Shown here one piece after another: positions 27,455 through 36,697 of a DNA stretch of 64,000 bases (positions within the stretch are counted from its first letter, which is position 1; every line of letters begins with the position of its first letter). The DNA comes from Marinicauda salina. GTDB taxonomy: Bacteria; Pseudomonadota; Alphaproteobacteria; Caulobacterales; Maricaulaceae. The notes beneath the pieces were generated by a model. It had not been told where the DNA came from. It made no database searches and was given only the letters and a program-made list of their open reading frames with translations. Location: NCBI RefSeq assembly GCF_003122085.1, contig NZ_QEXV01000001.1, forward strand, positions 186,001 to 250,000, in the 5' to 3' direction. A program made the translations under genes and the position numbers.

Positions 27455-27782
27455 TAAGAGGTTGCTCCAGAGGGTTCGATCGAATTCCGGCCGGCCGGTT
27501 GTCTCCGGCGGTCTTGCCGCGCGCGGCGCGGACATCAACGCTTGTAGGGCCGCTCGCGGCCGGAACTGCTCCAGTCAATGGGCTTCGCGCCGCGCCATCG
27601 CGCCGCCGGTCGTCCAATCATCCGCTGGGGAAGGCAGGAAACCGGCCGTACGCGAACGAGCGCGGCGTTCGCCCGGCTCAGCGCCGCCGGACTTCGTTAA
27701 CAAGCGTTAACGCGAGTCCGAAGGCGCGCGCGTCCATACTGCAAACGGGCCTGCAGAGCAAGCGCAGCCGCAGAAATCGGCC
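27455..27782. other. Intergenic stretch between rpsA and aroA without a gene
   Basis: This 328-base stretch holds no supportable ORF. In many alphaproteobacteria cytidylate kinase (cmk) sits here between aroA and rpsA; nothing like its GPxGxGKS motif is visible in any frame. The segment around 27700 (GTTAACAAGCGTTAAC) has two GTTAAC sites. It probably carries the rpsA promoter and leader, but I could not pick one out. Confidence 0.6.
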
Positions 27783-29129
27783 TCAATCGACCGGGGCGAT
27801 CCGCGCGCCCAGCGCGCCCATGTCGTCGAAGAAGCCGGGATAGCTGGTCGCGATCATCGCCACGTCGTCCGCGATGACGGGCTCCTGCGCGCCCAGCCCC
27901 ATGACCAGGCCGGCCATGGCCAGGCGATGGTCCTGATGCGTCTCCACCCGGCCGCCGCCGGGCACGCCCTCCGGGCCGCGGCCGTGGACGATCAGCCCGT
28001 CGTCGAGCAGCTCGACGGCGACGCCGTTCGCGCGCAGGAGCGCCGCCGTTCCGGCGAGCCGGTCGCTCTCCTTGGCGCGCAGCTCGGCCAGCCCGGTCAT
28101 GCGCGTCGTTCCCTCGGCGAAGGCCGCCAGCACAGCCAGGATCGGGTATTCGTCGATCATCGCCGGCGCGCGCCCGGGCGGGACGTCGACGCCGCGCAGC
28201 GCGCCGAAGCGCACGGCGAGATCGGCCGTCGCCTCGCCCGACCGCGCCTCCGCCGGCGTCAGCGCGATATCGGCGCCCATCTCGCGCAGCGTCTCGAACA
28301 GGCCGACGCGTGCGGGATTGGTCATCACGCCGCGCACGGCGATGTCCGAGCCTGGCGAGATCAGCGCCGCGGCGACGGGAAACGCCGCCGAGGAGGGATC
28401 GCCCGGGACCGCGATGTCGACCGGCGTCAGCGGCCGGTCGCCGCGCACGCGCGCGACGAGGCTTTCGCCGGCGCGCTCCACGTCCAGATCGGCGCCGAAC
28501 AGGCGGGCCATCGTTTCGGTGTGGTCGCGCGTCGCCCGCGGCTCGCGCACGATCGTCTCGCCCTGCGCGCCCAGGCCTGCAAGCAGGACGGCGCTCTTGA
28601 CCTGGGCCGAGGCGACGGGCGGCGTGTAGTCGATCCCGCGCAGCGCCGCCGAGCCGTGCAGCGTCGCCGGCAGGCGGTCGCCGTCTACGGCCTCGAAGCG
28701 CGCGCCCATGCGCGTCAGCGGCTCGATCACGCGACCCATCGGCCGCCGCGACAGGCTGGCGTCGCCGGTGAAGGTCGCCGTCATGTCGAAACGCGCCGCC
28801 GCGCCCATCAGCAGGCGGACGCCGGTGCCCGAATTGCCGAGATCGAGCCGCGCGTCCGGGCTCATCCAGCGCCCGGGGCCGATCACGCGCCAGTCCGCGT
28901 TCGATCTCTCGACCTGCGCGCCGAGCGCCCCTACCGCCCTGGCCGTCGCCATGACGTCGGCGCTTTCGAGCAGGTTCGCGATCCGGCTCTCGCCGGCGGC
29001 GAGCCCGGCGAGGATCAGCGCGCGGTGCGAGATCGACTTGTCGGGCGAGGCTTCGACGGTCCCGGTCAACGGACCGGAAGCCGCGGCGGCGCAAGCCCCG
29101 GCGGGCGGTTTCATCGGCGTCTTCTGCAT
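27783..29129 (-). CDS. aroA: 3-phosphoshikimate 1-carboxyvinyltransferase (EPSP synthase)
   Basis: AroA joins PEP and shikimate 3-phosphate. The 448-residue protein has 'SPDKSISHRALILAGLA', 'LDLGNSGTGVRLLMG', 'FTGDASLSRRPMGRVIEPL', 'ASAQVKSAVLLAGL' and 'LRAKESDRLAGTAALL'. The GDASLxxRPM and ASAQVKSAVLLAGL blocks resemble the class II (CP4-like) enzymes; the PEP-loop glycine (NSGTG) is kept, whereas CP4 has alanine. Start is ATG 29129, with ATG 29114 possible. It is divergent from the TIGR02300 gene, a common alphaproteobacterial arrangement. Confidence 0.95.
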   Translation of the reverse strand: MQKTPMKPPAGACAAAASGPLTGTVEASPDKSISHRALILAGLAAGESRIANLLESADVMATARAVGALGAQVERSNADWRVIGPGRWMSPDARLDLGNSGTGVRLLMGAAARFDMTATFTGDASLSRRPMGRVIEPLTRMGARFEAVDGDRLPATLHGSAALRGIDYTPPVASAQVKSAVLLAGLGAQGETIVREPRATRDHTETMARLFGADLDVERAGESLVARVRGDRPLTPVDIAVPGDPSSAAFPVAAALISPGSDIAVRGVMTNPARVGLFETLREMGADIALTPAEARSGEATADLAVRFGALRGVDVPPGRAPAMIDEYPILAVLAAFAEGTTRMTGLAELRAKESDRLAGTAALLRANGVAVELLDDGLIVHGRGPEGVPGGGRVETHQDHRLAMAGLVMGLGAQEPVIADDVAMIATSYPGFFDDMGALGARIAPVD

Positions 29130-29232
29130 GCGGGCTCGCGGAGGCTGCGCGCGGGGCGCAAAAGGGGTTTTGACAGCGCGCCGCTAACGTGGCAACTGGC
29201 GCGCCGTTTACCGCTCGGAGAGGGGATGACCC

Positions 29233-29718
29233 GTGGCCAAGCCGGATCTCGGTGAGAAACGCGTCTGCAGCGAATGCGAAGCGAAGTTCTACGATCTCAA
29301 CAAGGACCCGATCGTCTGCCCGAAATGCGGCGCGACCCATAAGCCCGAAGACTTCGCCGCGCCGGTCGAGCCGGCGTCGAAGAAGAAGACGAAGCCGGCG
29401 CCGCCGACCGAGGACAAGAAGGCTGCGGCGAAGAAGGCCAAGGCCGCCGAGGCCGATGAGGACGCCGAGGACAGCGCCGACGAGGAGGAGGACGAGGGCG
29501 AACCCGAGATCGTCGAGGAGCCCGTCGACATGGGCGACGACGAGGACGACGACTCCGCCGCGCCCACGCCCGAGAGCGAGATCGAGGAGAACTTCACCGA
29601 GGAGGCCGATCTCGACGAGGAGGAGGACAGCGAATCCGACGTCCTGATCGACGACGAGGAGGACGATCTCTCCGACATCGACATCAACAATAATGACGAT
29701 GACGACGATCGCAGCTGA
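29233..29718 (+). CDS. TIGR02300 family zinc-ribbon acidic protein
   Basis: The 161-residue protein starts '[32 protein letters not shown]', a two-CxxC zinc ribbon that defines TIGR02300. It is followed by a Lys/Ala segment and a very long run of Asp/Glu (about 85-161). The family is almost confined to alphaproteobacteria and typically lies next to aroA, as here. The function is unknown; the acidic tail suggests a nucleic-acid mimic or binding partner. Confidence 0.9.
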   Translation: MAKPDLGEKRVCSECEAKFYDLNKDPIVCPKCGATHKPEDFAAPVEPASKKKTKPAPPTEDKKAAAKKAKAAEADEDAEDSADEEEDEGEPEIVEEPVDMGDDEDDDSAAPTPESEIEENFTEEADLDEEEDSESDVLIDDEEDDLSDIDINNNDDDDDRS

Positions 29719-29745
29719 AGCCCGCCGCGCCGCCGCGCTGCAGGC

Positions 29746-29774
29746 TTGATCGGGGGGCGCGAGCTGACTAAGTT
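29746..29774 (+). promoter_or_regulatory. Candidate promoter of tRNA-Ala(GGC)
   Basis: TTGATC (29746-29751) is followed after exactly 17 bases by TAAGTT (29769-29774). Transcription would start about 40 bases before the tRNA. The -35 is good, the -10 only moderate. Confidence 0.4.
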
Positions 29775-29819
29775 CCGCGCTCCTCGACGGGGCGGACCCC
29801 AAGCCGCCCGAACGATTTC

Positions 29820-29895
<76 letters not shown>

Positions 29896-29990
29896 GCCTT
29901 CGCTGCGAAGCAGCGCAAGGCTGCCCCGCCGAAGCCGACAGGCGTAGGCGGGCGGGTTGCATCCCGCAGCTTCGGCTAGGCATGCCTTGA
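29896..29990 (+). repeat. Paired imperfect hairpins directly after tRNA-Ala(GGC)
   Basis: Right after the CCA end, GCCTTCGCTGC (29896-29906) folds back on GCAGCGCAAGGC (29910-29921) with one bulge. Then GCCGAAGC is complementary to GCTTCGGC near 29970. This looks like a palindromic element attached to the tRNA 3' end, read in the same transcript up to the terminator at 29997. It is not a second tRNA. Confidence 0.55.
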
Positions 29991-29996
29991 GGCCAC

Positions 29997-30033
29997 AAGC
30001 CCCGCGCCGAACGCCGGCGCGGGGCTTTTCTTT
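29997..30033 (+). terminator. Rho-independent terminator after tRNA-Ala
   Basis: A perfect 13-bp stem AAGCCCCGCGCCG / CGGCGCGGGGCTT closes a 5-base loop and is followed by TTCTTT. It ends the tRNA-Ala(GGC) transcript. Confidence 0.85.
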
Positions 30034-30130
30034 CCCGGATCGACCTAAGCCCCTGAATGCACAGCTCTTGAACGGGTCCGGCCAGCTCACCATCTGAGTG
30101 TTCAGCTAGTTGGTGAGGAGGCCGCCGATC

Positions 30131-30385
30131 ATGGCCCGTGAAACCGAAGAGACGATCGAACTCGAAGAGACGCCGACCGTCTATGTGCGCACCGTCGCCG
30201 CCGCGGACGTTCTCTCCGAGATGAGCCGCAGCGAGATCGACGTGAGCGCCCTCGAACTCGACGAGGAGTCGACGCTCTACGCGATCCACACCGAGGACGG
30301 CCAGCGCATGGCCGTGTTCACTGATCGCGACGCCGCCTTCGCCGCGGCGCGTTATCACGGCGCGGAACCGGTGAGCGTCCACTAG
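30131..30385 (+). CDS. DUF1150 family protein
   Basis: The 84-residue protein starts 'MARETEETIELEETPTVYVRTV' and ends 'LYAIHTEDGQRMAVFTDRDAAFAAARYHGAEPVSVH', the DUF1150 signature. The family is typical of alphaproteobacteria and, as I recall, often follows small heat-shock (Hsp20) genes; none is present here. A GAGGAGG site lies before the ATG. It is followed by a strong terminator, so it forms a single-gene transcript. Function is unknown. Confidence 0.85.
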   Translation: MARETEETIELEETPTVYVRTVAAADVLSEMSRSEIDVSALELDEESTLYAIHTEDGQRMAVFTDRDAAFAAARYHGAEPVSVH

Positions 30386-30439
30386 CCTCAGATCCCCGAT
30401 CGCGCCGCATTCCCCCTCCCCCCGGCGGCGCGAACCCGG

Positions 30440-30474
30440 GCGCCCTCCGGCTTCGGCCGGAGGGCGCTTTTTTT
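30440..30474 (+). terminator. Rho-independent terminator after DUF1150 gene
   Basis: A perfect 12-bp stem GCGCCCTCCGGC / GCCGGAGGGCGC with a TTCG tetraloop is followed by seven T residues. It is the clearest terminator in the window. Confidence 0.92.
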
Positions 30475-30526
30475 GTCGGCGGGCGGATTTGCCGTCCGGC
30501 GCGACGCCCGCTAAACGCTCCTGCCC

Positions 30527-31054
30527 ATGAAGGGTTATTTCGCGATCGGCGTGGAAGGGATCTCCAAGGCGATGAATCTCGGCGCGGTGATGCGCACCGC
30601 GAACGCCTTCGGCGCGAGCTTCGTGTTCACCGTCGCCGCCCATCACCGCACGCGCGACATCTTTCGCTCCGACACCGCGCGCACGGCGCGAAACCTGCCC
30701 TGGTACAGCTGGGAGAGCGTCGACGAGATGGTGCTGCCCAAGGGCTGCGCGCTGGTCGGGATCGAGCTGGTCGACGAGGCGATCGAGCTGCCGAGCTTCC
30801 GCCATCCCCGCGCGGCGGCCTACGTGCTCGGCCGCGAGCGCGGCGATCTCAGCGAGGCGATGCTCGACCGCTGCGAGCACGTGGTGAAGATCCCCACCAA
30901 GTTCTGCGTCAATCTCGCCGTCGCCGCGGCGATCACCATGTACGATCGCGCCGTGTGCCTGGGCGGCTATCCCGAGCGTCCGGTCATGCCCGGCGGACCC
31001 GAGATCGGCGAGCCGCATGTCTGGGGCGCGCCGAAATCCCGCACCGGCGGCTGA
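30527..31054 (+). CDS. TrmH/SpoU-family RNA methyltransferase
   Basis: The 175-residue SPOUT protein has motif 1 'KAMNLGAVMRTANAFG', motif 2 'AAAYVLGRERGDLSEAML' and motif 3 'VKIPTKFCVNLAVAAAITMYDR', the SAM-binding trefoil knot. It lacks an extra N-terminal RNA-binding domain, so it is a minimal SpoU enzyme of the TrmL/TrmH kind that 2'-O-methylates tRNA. The exact nucleotide cannot be told. It converges on the Rieske protein gene, with stops almost touching. Confidence 0.88.
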   Translation: MKGYFAIGVEGISKAMNLGAVMRTANAFGASFVFTVAAHHRTRDIFRSDTARTARNLPWYSWESVDEMVLPKGCALVGIELVDEAIELPSFRHPRAAAYVLGRERGDLSEAMLDRCEHVVKIPTKFCVNLAVAAAITMYDRAVCLGGYPERPVMPGGPEIGEPHVWGAPKSRTGG

Positions 31055-31390
31055 TCAGGCCGCGACCACCACGCCGTCCTCGACACGCACGGCCACCGGC
31101 TTGAGCGACGCCTTGCCCGCCGGCCCGCCCGTGCAGGCGCCGCTCGCGATGTCGAAGCTCGCCCCGTGGAAGGGACAGACCAGCGTCTCGCCGTTCTGAA
31201 CCAGCGTCCTGCCCGAGGGCAGGCAGAGCGGCCGGCCGGCGTGCGGGCAGACATTGACGTAGGCGCGCACGATCTCGCCGCTGCGCAGGATCAGGATCGG
31301 CGTCGCCTCGAAGTCGGCCGGCGCGCCGCCCGGATCGGGGATGTCGGCGAGCGTTTTCAGCTTTTCGCCGGACGCGGGCATGTCGCTCAT
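31055..31390 (-). CDS. Rieske (2Fe-2S) ferredoxin-like protein
   Basis: The 111-residue protein holds a Rieske cluster: C48-P-H50 and C72-x-x-H75 (NVCPHAGRPL and LVCPFHGASFD). It resembles small non-heme-iron oxygenase ferredoxin components. No oxygenase partner gene is adjacent. The stop is one base from that of the SpoU gene. It begins 14 bases after the end of gpsA, so it is likely the third gene of tsaD-gpsA-rieske. Confidence 0.9.
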   Translation of the reverse strand: MSDMPASGEKLKTLADIPDPGGAPADFEATPILILRSGEIVRAYVNVCPHAGRPLCLPSGRTLVQNGETLVCPFHGASFDIASGACTGGPAGKASLKPVAVRVEDGVVVAA

Positions 31391-31404
31391 GGGGTCGCTC
31401 CGGC

Positions 31405-32406
31405 TCAGGCGTGCTCGTCGCGGAAGGGCCGCGCGAGCAATTCCTCGATCGCCGCATCGACATGGGCGTCGCCGGAGACGACCCGGCTCACGGATTCGCA
31501 GATCGGCATCTCGACGCCATGACGTTCGGCCAGCGCGACGACGGCCGGCGCGGTGGCCACGCCCTCGGTCACCGAATTGCGCGCGGCGAGGATGTCGGCG
31601 AGCGCCTCGCCGCGTCCCAGCGCGATGCCGCAGGACATGTTGCGCGATTGCGGCGACGAGCAGGTGAGCACGAGATCGCCGAGCCCGCACAGGCCGGCCA
31701 GCGTCTCGCGCTTCGCGCCCATCGCCACGCCCAGCCGGGTGAGCTCGGCGAAGCCGCGCGCGATTAGCGCGGCGTGGGCCGAACGGCCGAGGCCGCGGCC
31801 CTCGACGACGCCGGCGGCGATGGCGAGCACGTTCTTCACAGCCCCGCCGATCTCCGCGCCGATCAGGTCGTCGGCGTAGTACGGACGGAAGCTCGCCGAA
31901 CCGAGAGCATGCATCAGCGCCCGGCCGGCGCGTTCGTCGGCGCAGGCCAGCGTCACCGCCGTGGGCAGCCCCTTGGCGACGTCGATGGCGAAGGACGGGC
32001 CCGAGAGCACGGCGGCCCGCGTGCGGGGACAGACCTCGGCGAGCACCTCGGTCATCAGCTTGAGCGTCGCCTGCTCGATCCCCTTCGAGCACAGCACCAC
32101 CGGCGCGCCCTCGCGCAGGTGGGGCGCGAGATCGCCGAGCACGGCGCGCGTGTGCTGGGCCGGCGTGACGACGAGCGCGACGTCGCACTCGGCGAGCTCG
32201 ACGAGATGCGGCGTCGCCTGGATCGCGGCGTCGAGCCGCGCGCCCGGAAGGAAGGCGGTGTTCTCGCGCGCGGTATTGATCGCCTCGGCGACCTCGGACT
32301 CGCGCGCCCACAGCGTGACCCGTCGGCCGGTCTTCGCCGCGGCCTGGGCGAGCGCCGTGCCCCAGGCGCCGGCCCCGACGACGCCGATATGATCGAACCC
32401 GTTCAT
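31405..32406 (-). CDS. gpsA: NAD(P)-dependent glycerol-3-phosphate dehydrogenase
   Basis: GpsA makes sn-glycerol 3-phosphate for phospholipids. The 333-residue protein starts '[18 protein letters not shown]' (nucleotide-binding loop), has '[18 protein letters not shown]', the catalytic lysine in '[18 protein letters not shown]' and the phosphate-binding '[18 protein letters not shown]'. It lies between tsaD and the Rieske gene in one run; the gap to tsaD is 19 bases. Confidence 0.96.
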   Translation of the reverse strand: MNGFDHIGVVGAGAWGTALAQAAAKTGRRVTLWARESEVAEAINTARENTAFLPGARLDAAIQATPHLVELAECDVALVVTPAQHTRAVLGDLAPHLREGAPVVLCSKGIEQATLKLMTEVLAEVCPRTRAAVLSGPSFAIDVAKGLPTAVTLACADERAGRALMHALGSASFRPYYADDLIGAEIGGAVKNVLAIAAGVVEGRGLGRSAHAALIARGFAELTRLGVAMGAKRETLAGLCGLGDLVLTCSSPQSRNMSCGIALGRGEALADILAARNSVTEGVATAPAVVALAERHGVEMPICESVSRVVSGDAHVDAAIEELLARPFRDEHA

Positions 32407-32425
32407 CGCGCCGCGCCCCCTCTGT

Positions 32426-33574
32426 TCATGCTTTCGGCCCCTTGCGGCCCGCCCCGCTCGCCGGGGCGGAAGATGCGGCCCGCCCGTCCAGCGGCCAGCG
32501 CGCCCGCGCCGGCGCGTCGAGATCGTCGACCTCTCCGCGGACGAAGCGCTCCGCGCCCGCCAAGGCGATCATCGCCGCATTGTCCGTGCAATATTTCAAG
32601 GGCGGGGCGACGAACGCGAAGCCGTGATCGGCCGCCTCAGCTTCCAGCCCGGCGCGCACCGCGGCGTTGGCCGCCACGCCGCCGGCGGCGACGAAAACGC
32701 GCTCGGCGTCGGGATGATCCGCGACGAAGCGTTCCATCGCGCGGCCGGCGCGCTCGGCGAGATGCGCCGCGATCGCGGCCTGCACAGCCGCGGCGAGATC
32801 GGCGCGGTCGGCGTCGGTCGGGTCTTCAAGCGATTCCCAGGCGCGCCGCGCGGCGGTCTTCAGCCCCGCGAAGGAGAAGTCGCAGCTCTTGTCTCGCGCC
32901 AGCATGCGCGGCAGCGCGAAGCGGCCGGGATCGCGCGCCTCGCTCGCCAGGCGCTCCACCGCCGGGCCGCCGGGAAAGCCGAGCCCCATGATCTTGGCGG
33001 TCTTGTCGAAGGCCTCGCCGGCCGCATCGTCGATGGTCGAGCCGAGCCGCGTCACCCGGCCGACATCCTCGACGGACAGCAGCTGGGTGTGGCCGCCGGA
33101 GACGAGCAGCAGCAGCCAGGGAAACTCCAGCCGGCGCACGAGGCGCGGCGACAGCGCGTGGCCCTCGAGATGATTGACCGCGATCAGCGGCTTGCCCGAT
33201 CCCAGCGCCAGCCCCTTGGCGGTCATCAGCGCGGCCATCACCCCGCCGATGAGCCCCGGCCCCGCGGTCGCGGCGACGGCGTCGATATCGGCCATCGTCA
33301 GGCCCGCCTCGTCGAGCACGCGGGCGGCGAGCCCGTCCATCACCTCGGCGTGGGCGCGCGCGGCGATCTCGGGCACGACGCCGCCATAGGGCGCGTGGGC
33401 GTCGTTCTGGCCGACGACGATCTCGGCGACGACCTCGATCGCGCCGTCCGGATCGCGGCGCACGATCGCCGCGGCGCTGTCGTCGCAGCTCGACTCCAGG
33501 CCGAGCACGAGGACCGGCCGCGACCGAGCGCGCGCTTGCGCGGGGCTTTCAGGGTGCGATAACGCCATCACCAT
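32426..33574 (-). CDS. tsaD: tRNA threonylcarbamoyladenosine transferase TsaD
   Basis: TsaD transfers threonylcarbamoyl to A37 of ANN-decoding tRNAs. The 382-residue protein has the ASKHA fold motifs '[14 protein letters not shown]', '[19 protein letters not shown]' (iron ligand His), '[13 protein letters not shown]', '[10 protein letters not shown]' and '[12 protein letters not shown]'. The N-terminal 20 residues are extra; ATG 33574 or 33568 are both possible. It is divergent from hemC with about 40 bases between the start codons, so the promoters must overlap. Confidence 0.96.
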   Translation of the reverse strand: MVMALSHPESPAQARARSRPVLVLGLESSCDDSAAAIVRRDPDGAIEVVAEIVVGQNDAHAPYGGVVPEIAARAHAEVMDGLAARVLDEAGLTMADIDAVAATAGPGLIGGVMAALMTAKGLALGSGKPLIAVNHLEGHALSPRLVRRLEFPWLLLLVSGGHTQLLSVEDVGRVTRLGSTIDDAAGEAFDKTAKIMGLGFPGGPAVERLASEARDPGRFALPRMLARDKSCDFSFAGLKTAARRAWESLEDPTDADRADLAAAVQAAIAAHLAERAGRAMERFVADHPDAERVFVAAGGVAANAAVRAGLEAEAADHGFAFVAPPLKYCTDNAAMIALAGAERFVRGEVDDLDAPARARWPLDGRAASSAPASGAGRKGPKA

Positions 33575-33615
33575 CGGTTAGCGCCGCATCGACGGCGAGA
33601 CAACAGAGAGCCGCC

Positions 33616-34584
33616 GTGAGCCCAGCGCCCCAGCCCATCGCCACCCGCACCTCGCCGCTCGCCCTGGCCCAGGCCCGGCTCGTCCAGCAGCGCCTCGCCG
33701 CGGTCTGGGACGTCGCCGACGCCGAGGCGGCCTTCCCGATCCTCGGCCTGACCACGACGGGCGACCGCATCACCGACCGCGCCCTGCTGGAGGCCGGCGG
33801 CAAGGGGCTGTTCACCAAGGAGCTCGAGCGCGCGCTCATGGACGGCGAGGCGAGCTTCGCGGTGCACTCGATGAAGGACGTGCCCGCTCGCCTACCGGAC
33901 GGGCTCGAGATCGCCTGCGTGCTCGAGCGCGAGGATCCCCGCGACGTGCTGCTGGCGGCCGGCGACGCCGCCCGCGTCGCCGATCTGCCCGAGGGCGCGC
34001 GGCTGGGCACCGCCTCGATCCGGCGACAGGCCCAGGCGATGCATCTGCGCCCCGATCTCGAACCGGTGCTCTTGCGCGGCAATGTCGACACGCGGCTTTC
34101 CAAGCTCGCCGCCGGGGAGGTCGACGCGACCTTCCTCGCCCGCGCCGGACTCAGACGCCTCGGCCGGGACGAGGCCGAACGCCCCGCGCTGGCGCCCGAG
34201 GAGATGCTGCCCGCCCCGGCGCAGGGCGCGATCGGGATCGAGATCCGCGCCGACGACGAAGCCGCCCGCCAGGCGCTCGCCCCGCTCAACGACCTGCCGA
34301 GCGCGGCGTGCGTCGCCGCCGAACGGGCCTTCCTCGCCGCCCTGGACGGCTCCTGCCGCACGCCGATCGCGGCCTACGCCACGCTCGACGGCGCGACGCT
34401 CTTCCTGCGCGGCGAGGCGCTCACGCCCGACGGCTCGCACAAATGGGCCGACGCCGCGCGCATCGCCCTGCCCGAGATCGAGACCGGGGCGGCGGCGCGC
34501 ATCGGCAAGCGGCTCGGCGAGCAGGTCGCCGCCGCGGGCGGCGAAACGCTGCGCCGGGCGATCGCGGAGTCGGGCGGGACGTGA
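33616..34584 (+). CDS. hemC: Hydroxymethylbilane synthase (porphobilinogen deaminase)
   Basis: HemC polymerises four porphobilinogens to hydroxymethylbilane. The 322-residue protein has 'ATRTSPLALAQARLVQQRL', 'GDRITDRALLEAGGKGLFTKELE', 'AVHSMKDVPARLPDGL', 'RGNVDTRLSKL' and the cofactor-attachment cysteine C247 in 'DGSCRTPIAAY'. It starts with GTG 33616. The stop overlaps the hemD start (GTGA), so the two are translationally coupled. Confidence 0.95.
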   Translation: MSPAPQPIATRTSPLALAQARLVQQRLAAVWDVADAEAAFPILGLTTTGDRITDRALLEAGGKGLFTKELERALMDGEASFAVHSMKDVPARLPDGLEIACVLEREDPRDVLLAAGDAARVADLPEGARLGTASIRRQAQAMHLRPDLEPVLLRGNVDTRLSKLAAGEVDATFLARAGLRRLGRDEAERPALAPEEMLPAPAQGAIGIEIRADDEAARQALAPLNDLPSAACVAAERAFLAALDGSCRTPIAAYATLDGATLFLRGEALTPDGSHKWADAARIALPEIETGAAARIGKRLGEQVAAAGGETLRRAIAESGGT

Positions 34585-35270
34585 CCCGGCCGGTCCTGGT
34601 CACCCGCGCCGCGCCGGGGGCGCGGGCGACCGCCGCAAAGCTGGAGCGCGCGGGATTCGACGCCGTGCTCGCGCCCGTCGCCGACATCGTGTTCGAGGAC
34701 GACCCGCCCGATCTCGCCGGGATCGCGGCGCTGGCCTTCACCAGCCCCAACGGCGTGCGCGCCTTCGCTCGATTGAGCGAACGGCGCGATCCGCCTGTCT
34801 TCGCCGTGGGCGACGCGACCGCCGAGGCCGCGCGCGAAGCCGGCTTCGCCTCCGTGCGGAGCGCGCAAGGCGACGGCGCCGATCTCGCGCGCCTGATCGC
34901 CAAGGCGCGGCCCGGCCGCGTGCTTCATGTCCGCGGCCGCGACCTCGCTTTCGATCTCGCCGGCGCGCTCGCCGAGGCCGGGATCGCGGCCGACGAAACG
35001 ATCGCCTATCGCGCCGAGCCGGTCGACGCCCTGCCGCCCGGCGCGATCGAGGCGCTGCGATCGGGCTGCGATGTGCTGATCCACTCGCGCAAGGGCGCGG
35101 AGCGCCTGCTCGACCTGGCGGACGGCGACGCCCTCGCGCCATGCGGCTTCGCGGCGATCTCGGAGGCCGCCGCCGAGCCGCTGCGCGCGGCCGGGCTGGC
35201 GCGCATCATCGTCGCCGCCCGGCCGGACGAGGCCGCGCTGATCGACGCGCTCGGTCGGTTGCGACCATGA
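34581..35270 (+). CDS. hemD: Uroporphyrinogen-III synthase
   Basis: HemD cyclises hydroxymethylbilane to uroporphyrinogen III. The 229-residue protein is divergent as usual for the family but has the expected two-domain layout, with 'LVTRAAPGARATAAKLERAGFDAVLAPV', 'ALAFTSPNGVRAF', 'VFAVGDATAEAAREAGF' and 'DVLIHSRKGAERL'. The GTG start at 34581 overlaps the hemC stop by four bases. Its place between hemC and the mitofilin/hemY genes supports the call. Confidence 0.9.
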   Translation: MTRPVLVTRAAPGARATAAKLERAGFDAVLAPVADIVFEDDPPDLAGIAALAFTSPNGVRAFARLSERRDPPVFAVGDATAEAAREAGFASVRSAQGDGADLARLIAKARPGRVLHVRGRDLAFDLAGALAEAGIAADETIAYRAEPVDALPPGAIEALRSGCDVLIHSRKGAERLLDLADGDALAPCGFAAISEAAAEPLRAAGLARIIVAARPDEAALIDALGRLRP

Positions 35271-35341
35271 GCCCGCGCGCAGCTGTGGCGCAGGCGCGCG
35301 ACGCGGCCTAGACTCGCTTGCGCACCATTCGGCGAGGGCCC

Positions 35342-36697
35342 ATGAGCGCCAACGAGGACAGCGAGACCGGCGAGCCCGAACCCGTCGACGCGGAGTTCGA
35401 ACCCGCCGATGACGGACCGGAGGACGGCGCGGGCGATAGGCCGTCCGGCGGCGGCCCCGGCTGGCCCGCCTTCATCGGCGCGGTCATGCTGGCGGCATTG
35501 GTCGGCGGCGGTTCGGCCTGGATCGCCGAGCGCTATCTCGCCCCGGCGCCCGAGGCCGGCGTTCCCGACGCGGTCGAGTCGCGTCTCGCCGCGCTGGAGA
35601 ACCGGCCCGACGCGGCGACGCCGGCCGAGCTCGCCGCGATCGCCGACCGCGTCGAAGCCCTCGAATCCCGGACCGCCGAGCAGGCCGACGAGATCGCCGC
35701 GGTGACGACCGGGCTGCGCAGCCTGCGCGAGCTGATCGGCCAGGGCGACGACGTAGAGGGCGGCTCATCGGTCGATGTCGCCGCGATCGAGGATCTGATC
35801 GCCCGCGCCGAAACCGCCGCGGAAAGCGCCAGCGCGTCGGCCGAGGCCGCCCAGGACGCCGCCCGCGCCGCGCAATCGGCGTCGGCGTCGGCGGCCGAGA
35901 CCGCCGAGGCGGGCGCGCCTGCGGACGAAGGCCCCGATCCCGCCCTCGTGGCGCGTCTGTCCCAAACCGCCGACCGGCTCGACGCGCTCGACGCCGCGCT
36001 GGTCGAGACCCGCGAGGCGCTGGAGGCCCGGATCGCCGAGGCTTCGCAATCGAACGACGATCGCTTCGCGGCCCTCGCCGGGCGCATCGACACGCTCGAG
36101 CAATCCGTCGGCGCGACGCGCGAGACCGCCCGGAACGCGCTTGAAACCGCGCAGTCCGCCGAGGCCGCCGTGCAGGCGACCACCGGCGCGGCGACGGCCG
36201 AGCTGCGCGCCGTCGCCAGCCGGGCGCTGGGGCTCACCGCGCTGCGCGACGCCGCGGCCGGGTCCGGCCCGTTCGAGGCCGAGCGCGCCGCGCTCGCCCG
36301 CGTCTGGTCCGACCAGCCCGATCTCGACGCGCTGGAGACGCTGGCGCGTTCGGGCGCGCCGACGCGCGCGGCGCTCGCCGAGACCTTCCCGGGCGACGCG
36401 GTGCGCGACGCCGCCGGCGAGGCGCGGACATTCCTCGGCGTGATCAGCCTCAGGCCCGCCGAGGACGAGGGCGGCGACGGTCCCGCCGCGATCGCGTCGA
36501 GGATCGAGGCGCGGCTGGCCCGCGACGATCTCGCCGGCGCCGTCGAGGCCGCCGAGCGTCTGGAGGATGCGCCCGCCGAGGCGGCGCGCAACTGGCTTGC
36601 GGGCGCGCGGGCGCGGCTCGAGATCGAGGCCCGCCTGGCTGCGTTGCGCCGCGATCTCGCCGAGACCAGCGCGACCGAGGAGTTCGACCCGAGATGA
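35342..36697 (+). CDS. Mitofilin/COG4223-like membrane protein
   Basis: The 451-residue protein has an acidic N-terminus, one membrane helix (about residues 42-63), a long Ala/Glu-rich coiled coil (about 75-290) and a C-terminal helical domain (about 300-451) of the mitofilin type. Alphaproteobacterial homologues sit between hemD and hemY, as here, and are considered relatives of MICOS Mic60, which shapes inner membranes. The acidic and coiled parts are low-complexity, so sequence similarity is limited to the C-terminal part. The stop overlaps the hemY start (ATGA). Confidence 0.82.
   Translation: MSANEDSETGEPEPVDAEFEPADDGPEDGAGDRPSGGGPGWPAFIGAVMLAALVGGGSAWIAERYLAPAPEAGVPDAVESRLAALENRPDAATPAELAAIADRVEALESRTAEQADEIAAVTTGLRSLRELIGQGDDVEGGSSVDVAAIEDLIARAETAAESASASAEAAQDAARAAQSASASAAETAEAGAPADEGPDPALVARLSQTADRLDALDAALVETREALEARIAEASQSNDDRFAALAGRIDTLEQSVGATRETARNALETAQSAEAAVQATTGAATAELRAVASRALGLTALRDAAAGSGPFEAERAALARVWSDQPDLDALETLARSGAPTRAALAETFPGDAVRDAAGEARTFLGVISLRPAEDEGGDGPAAIASRIEARLARDDLAGAVEAAERLEDAPAEAARNWLAGARARLEIEARLAALRRDLAETSATEEFDPR

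Noticed and set aside
29896-29990. A second, degenerate tRNA after tRNA-Ala
   Set aside because: The hairpins do not form a cloverleaf and no T-arm or anticodon arm can be drawn.
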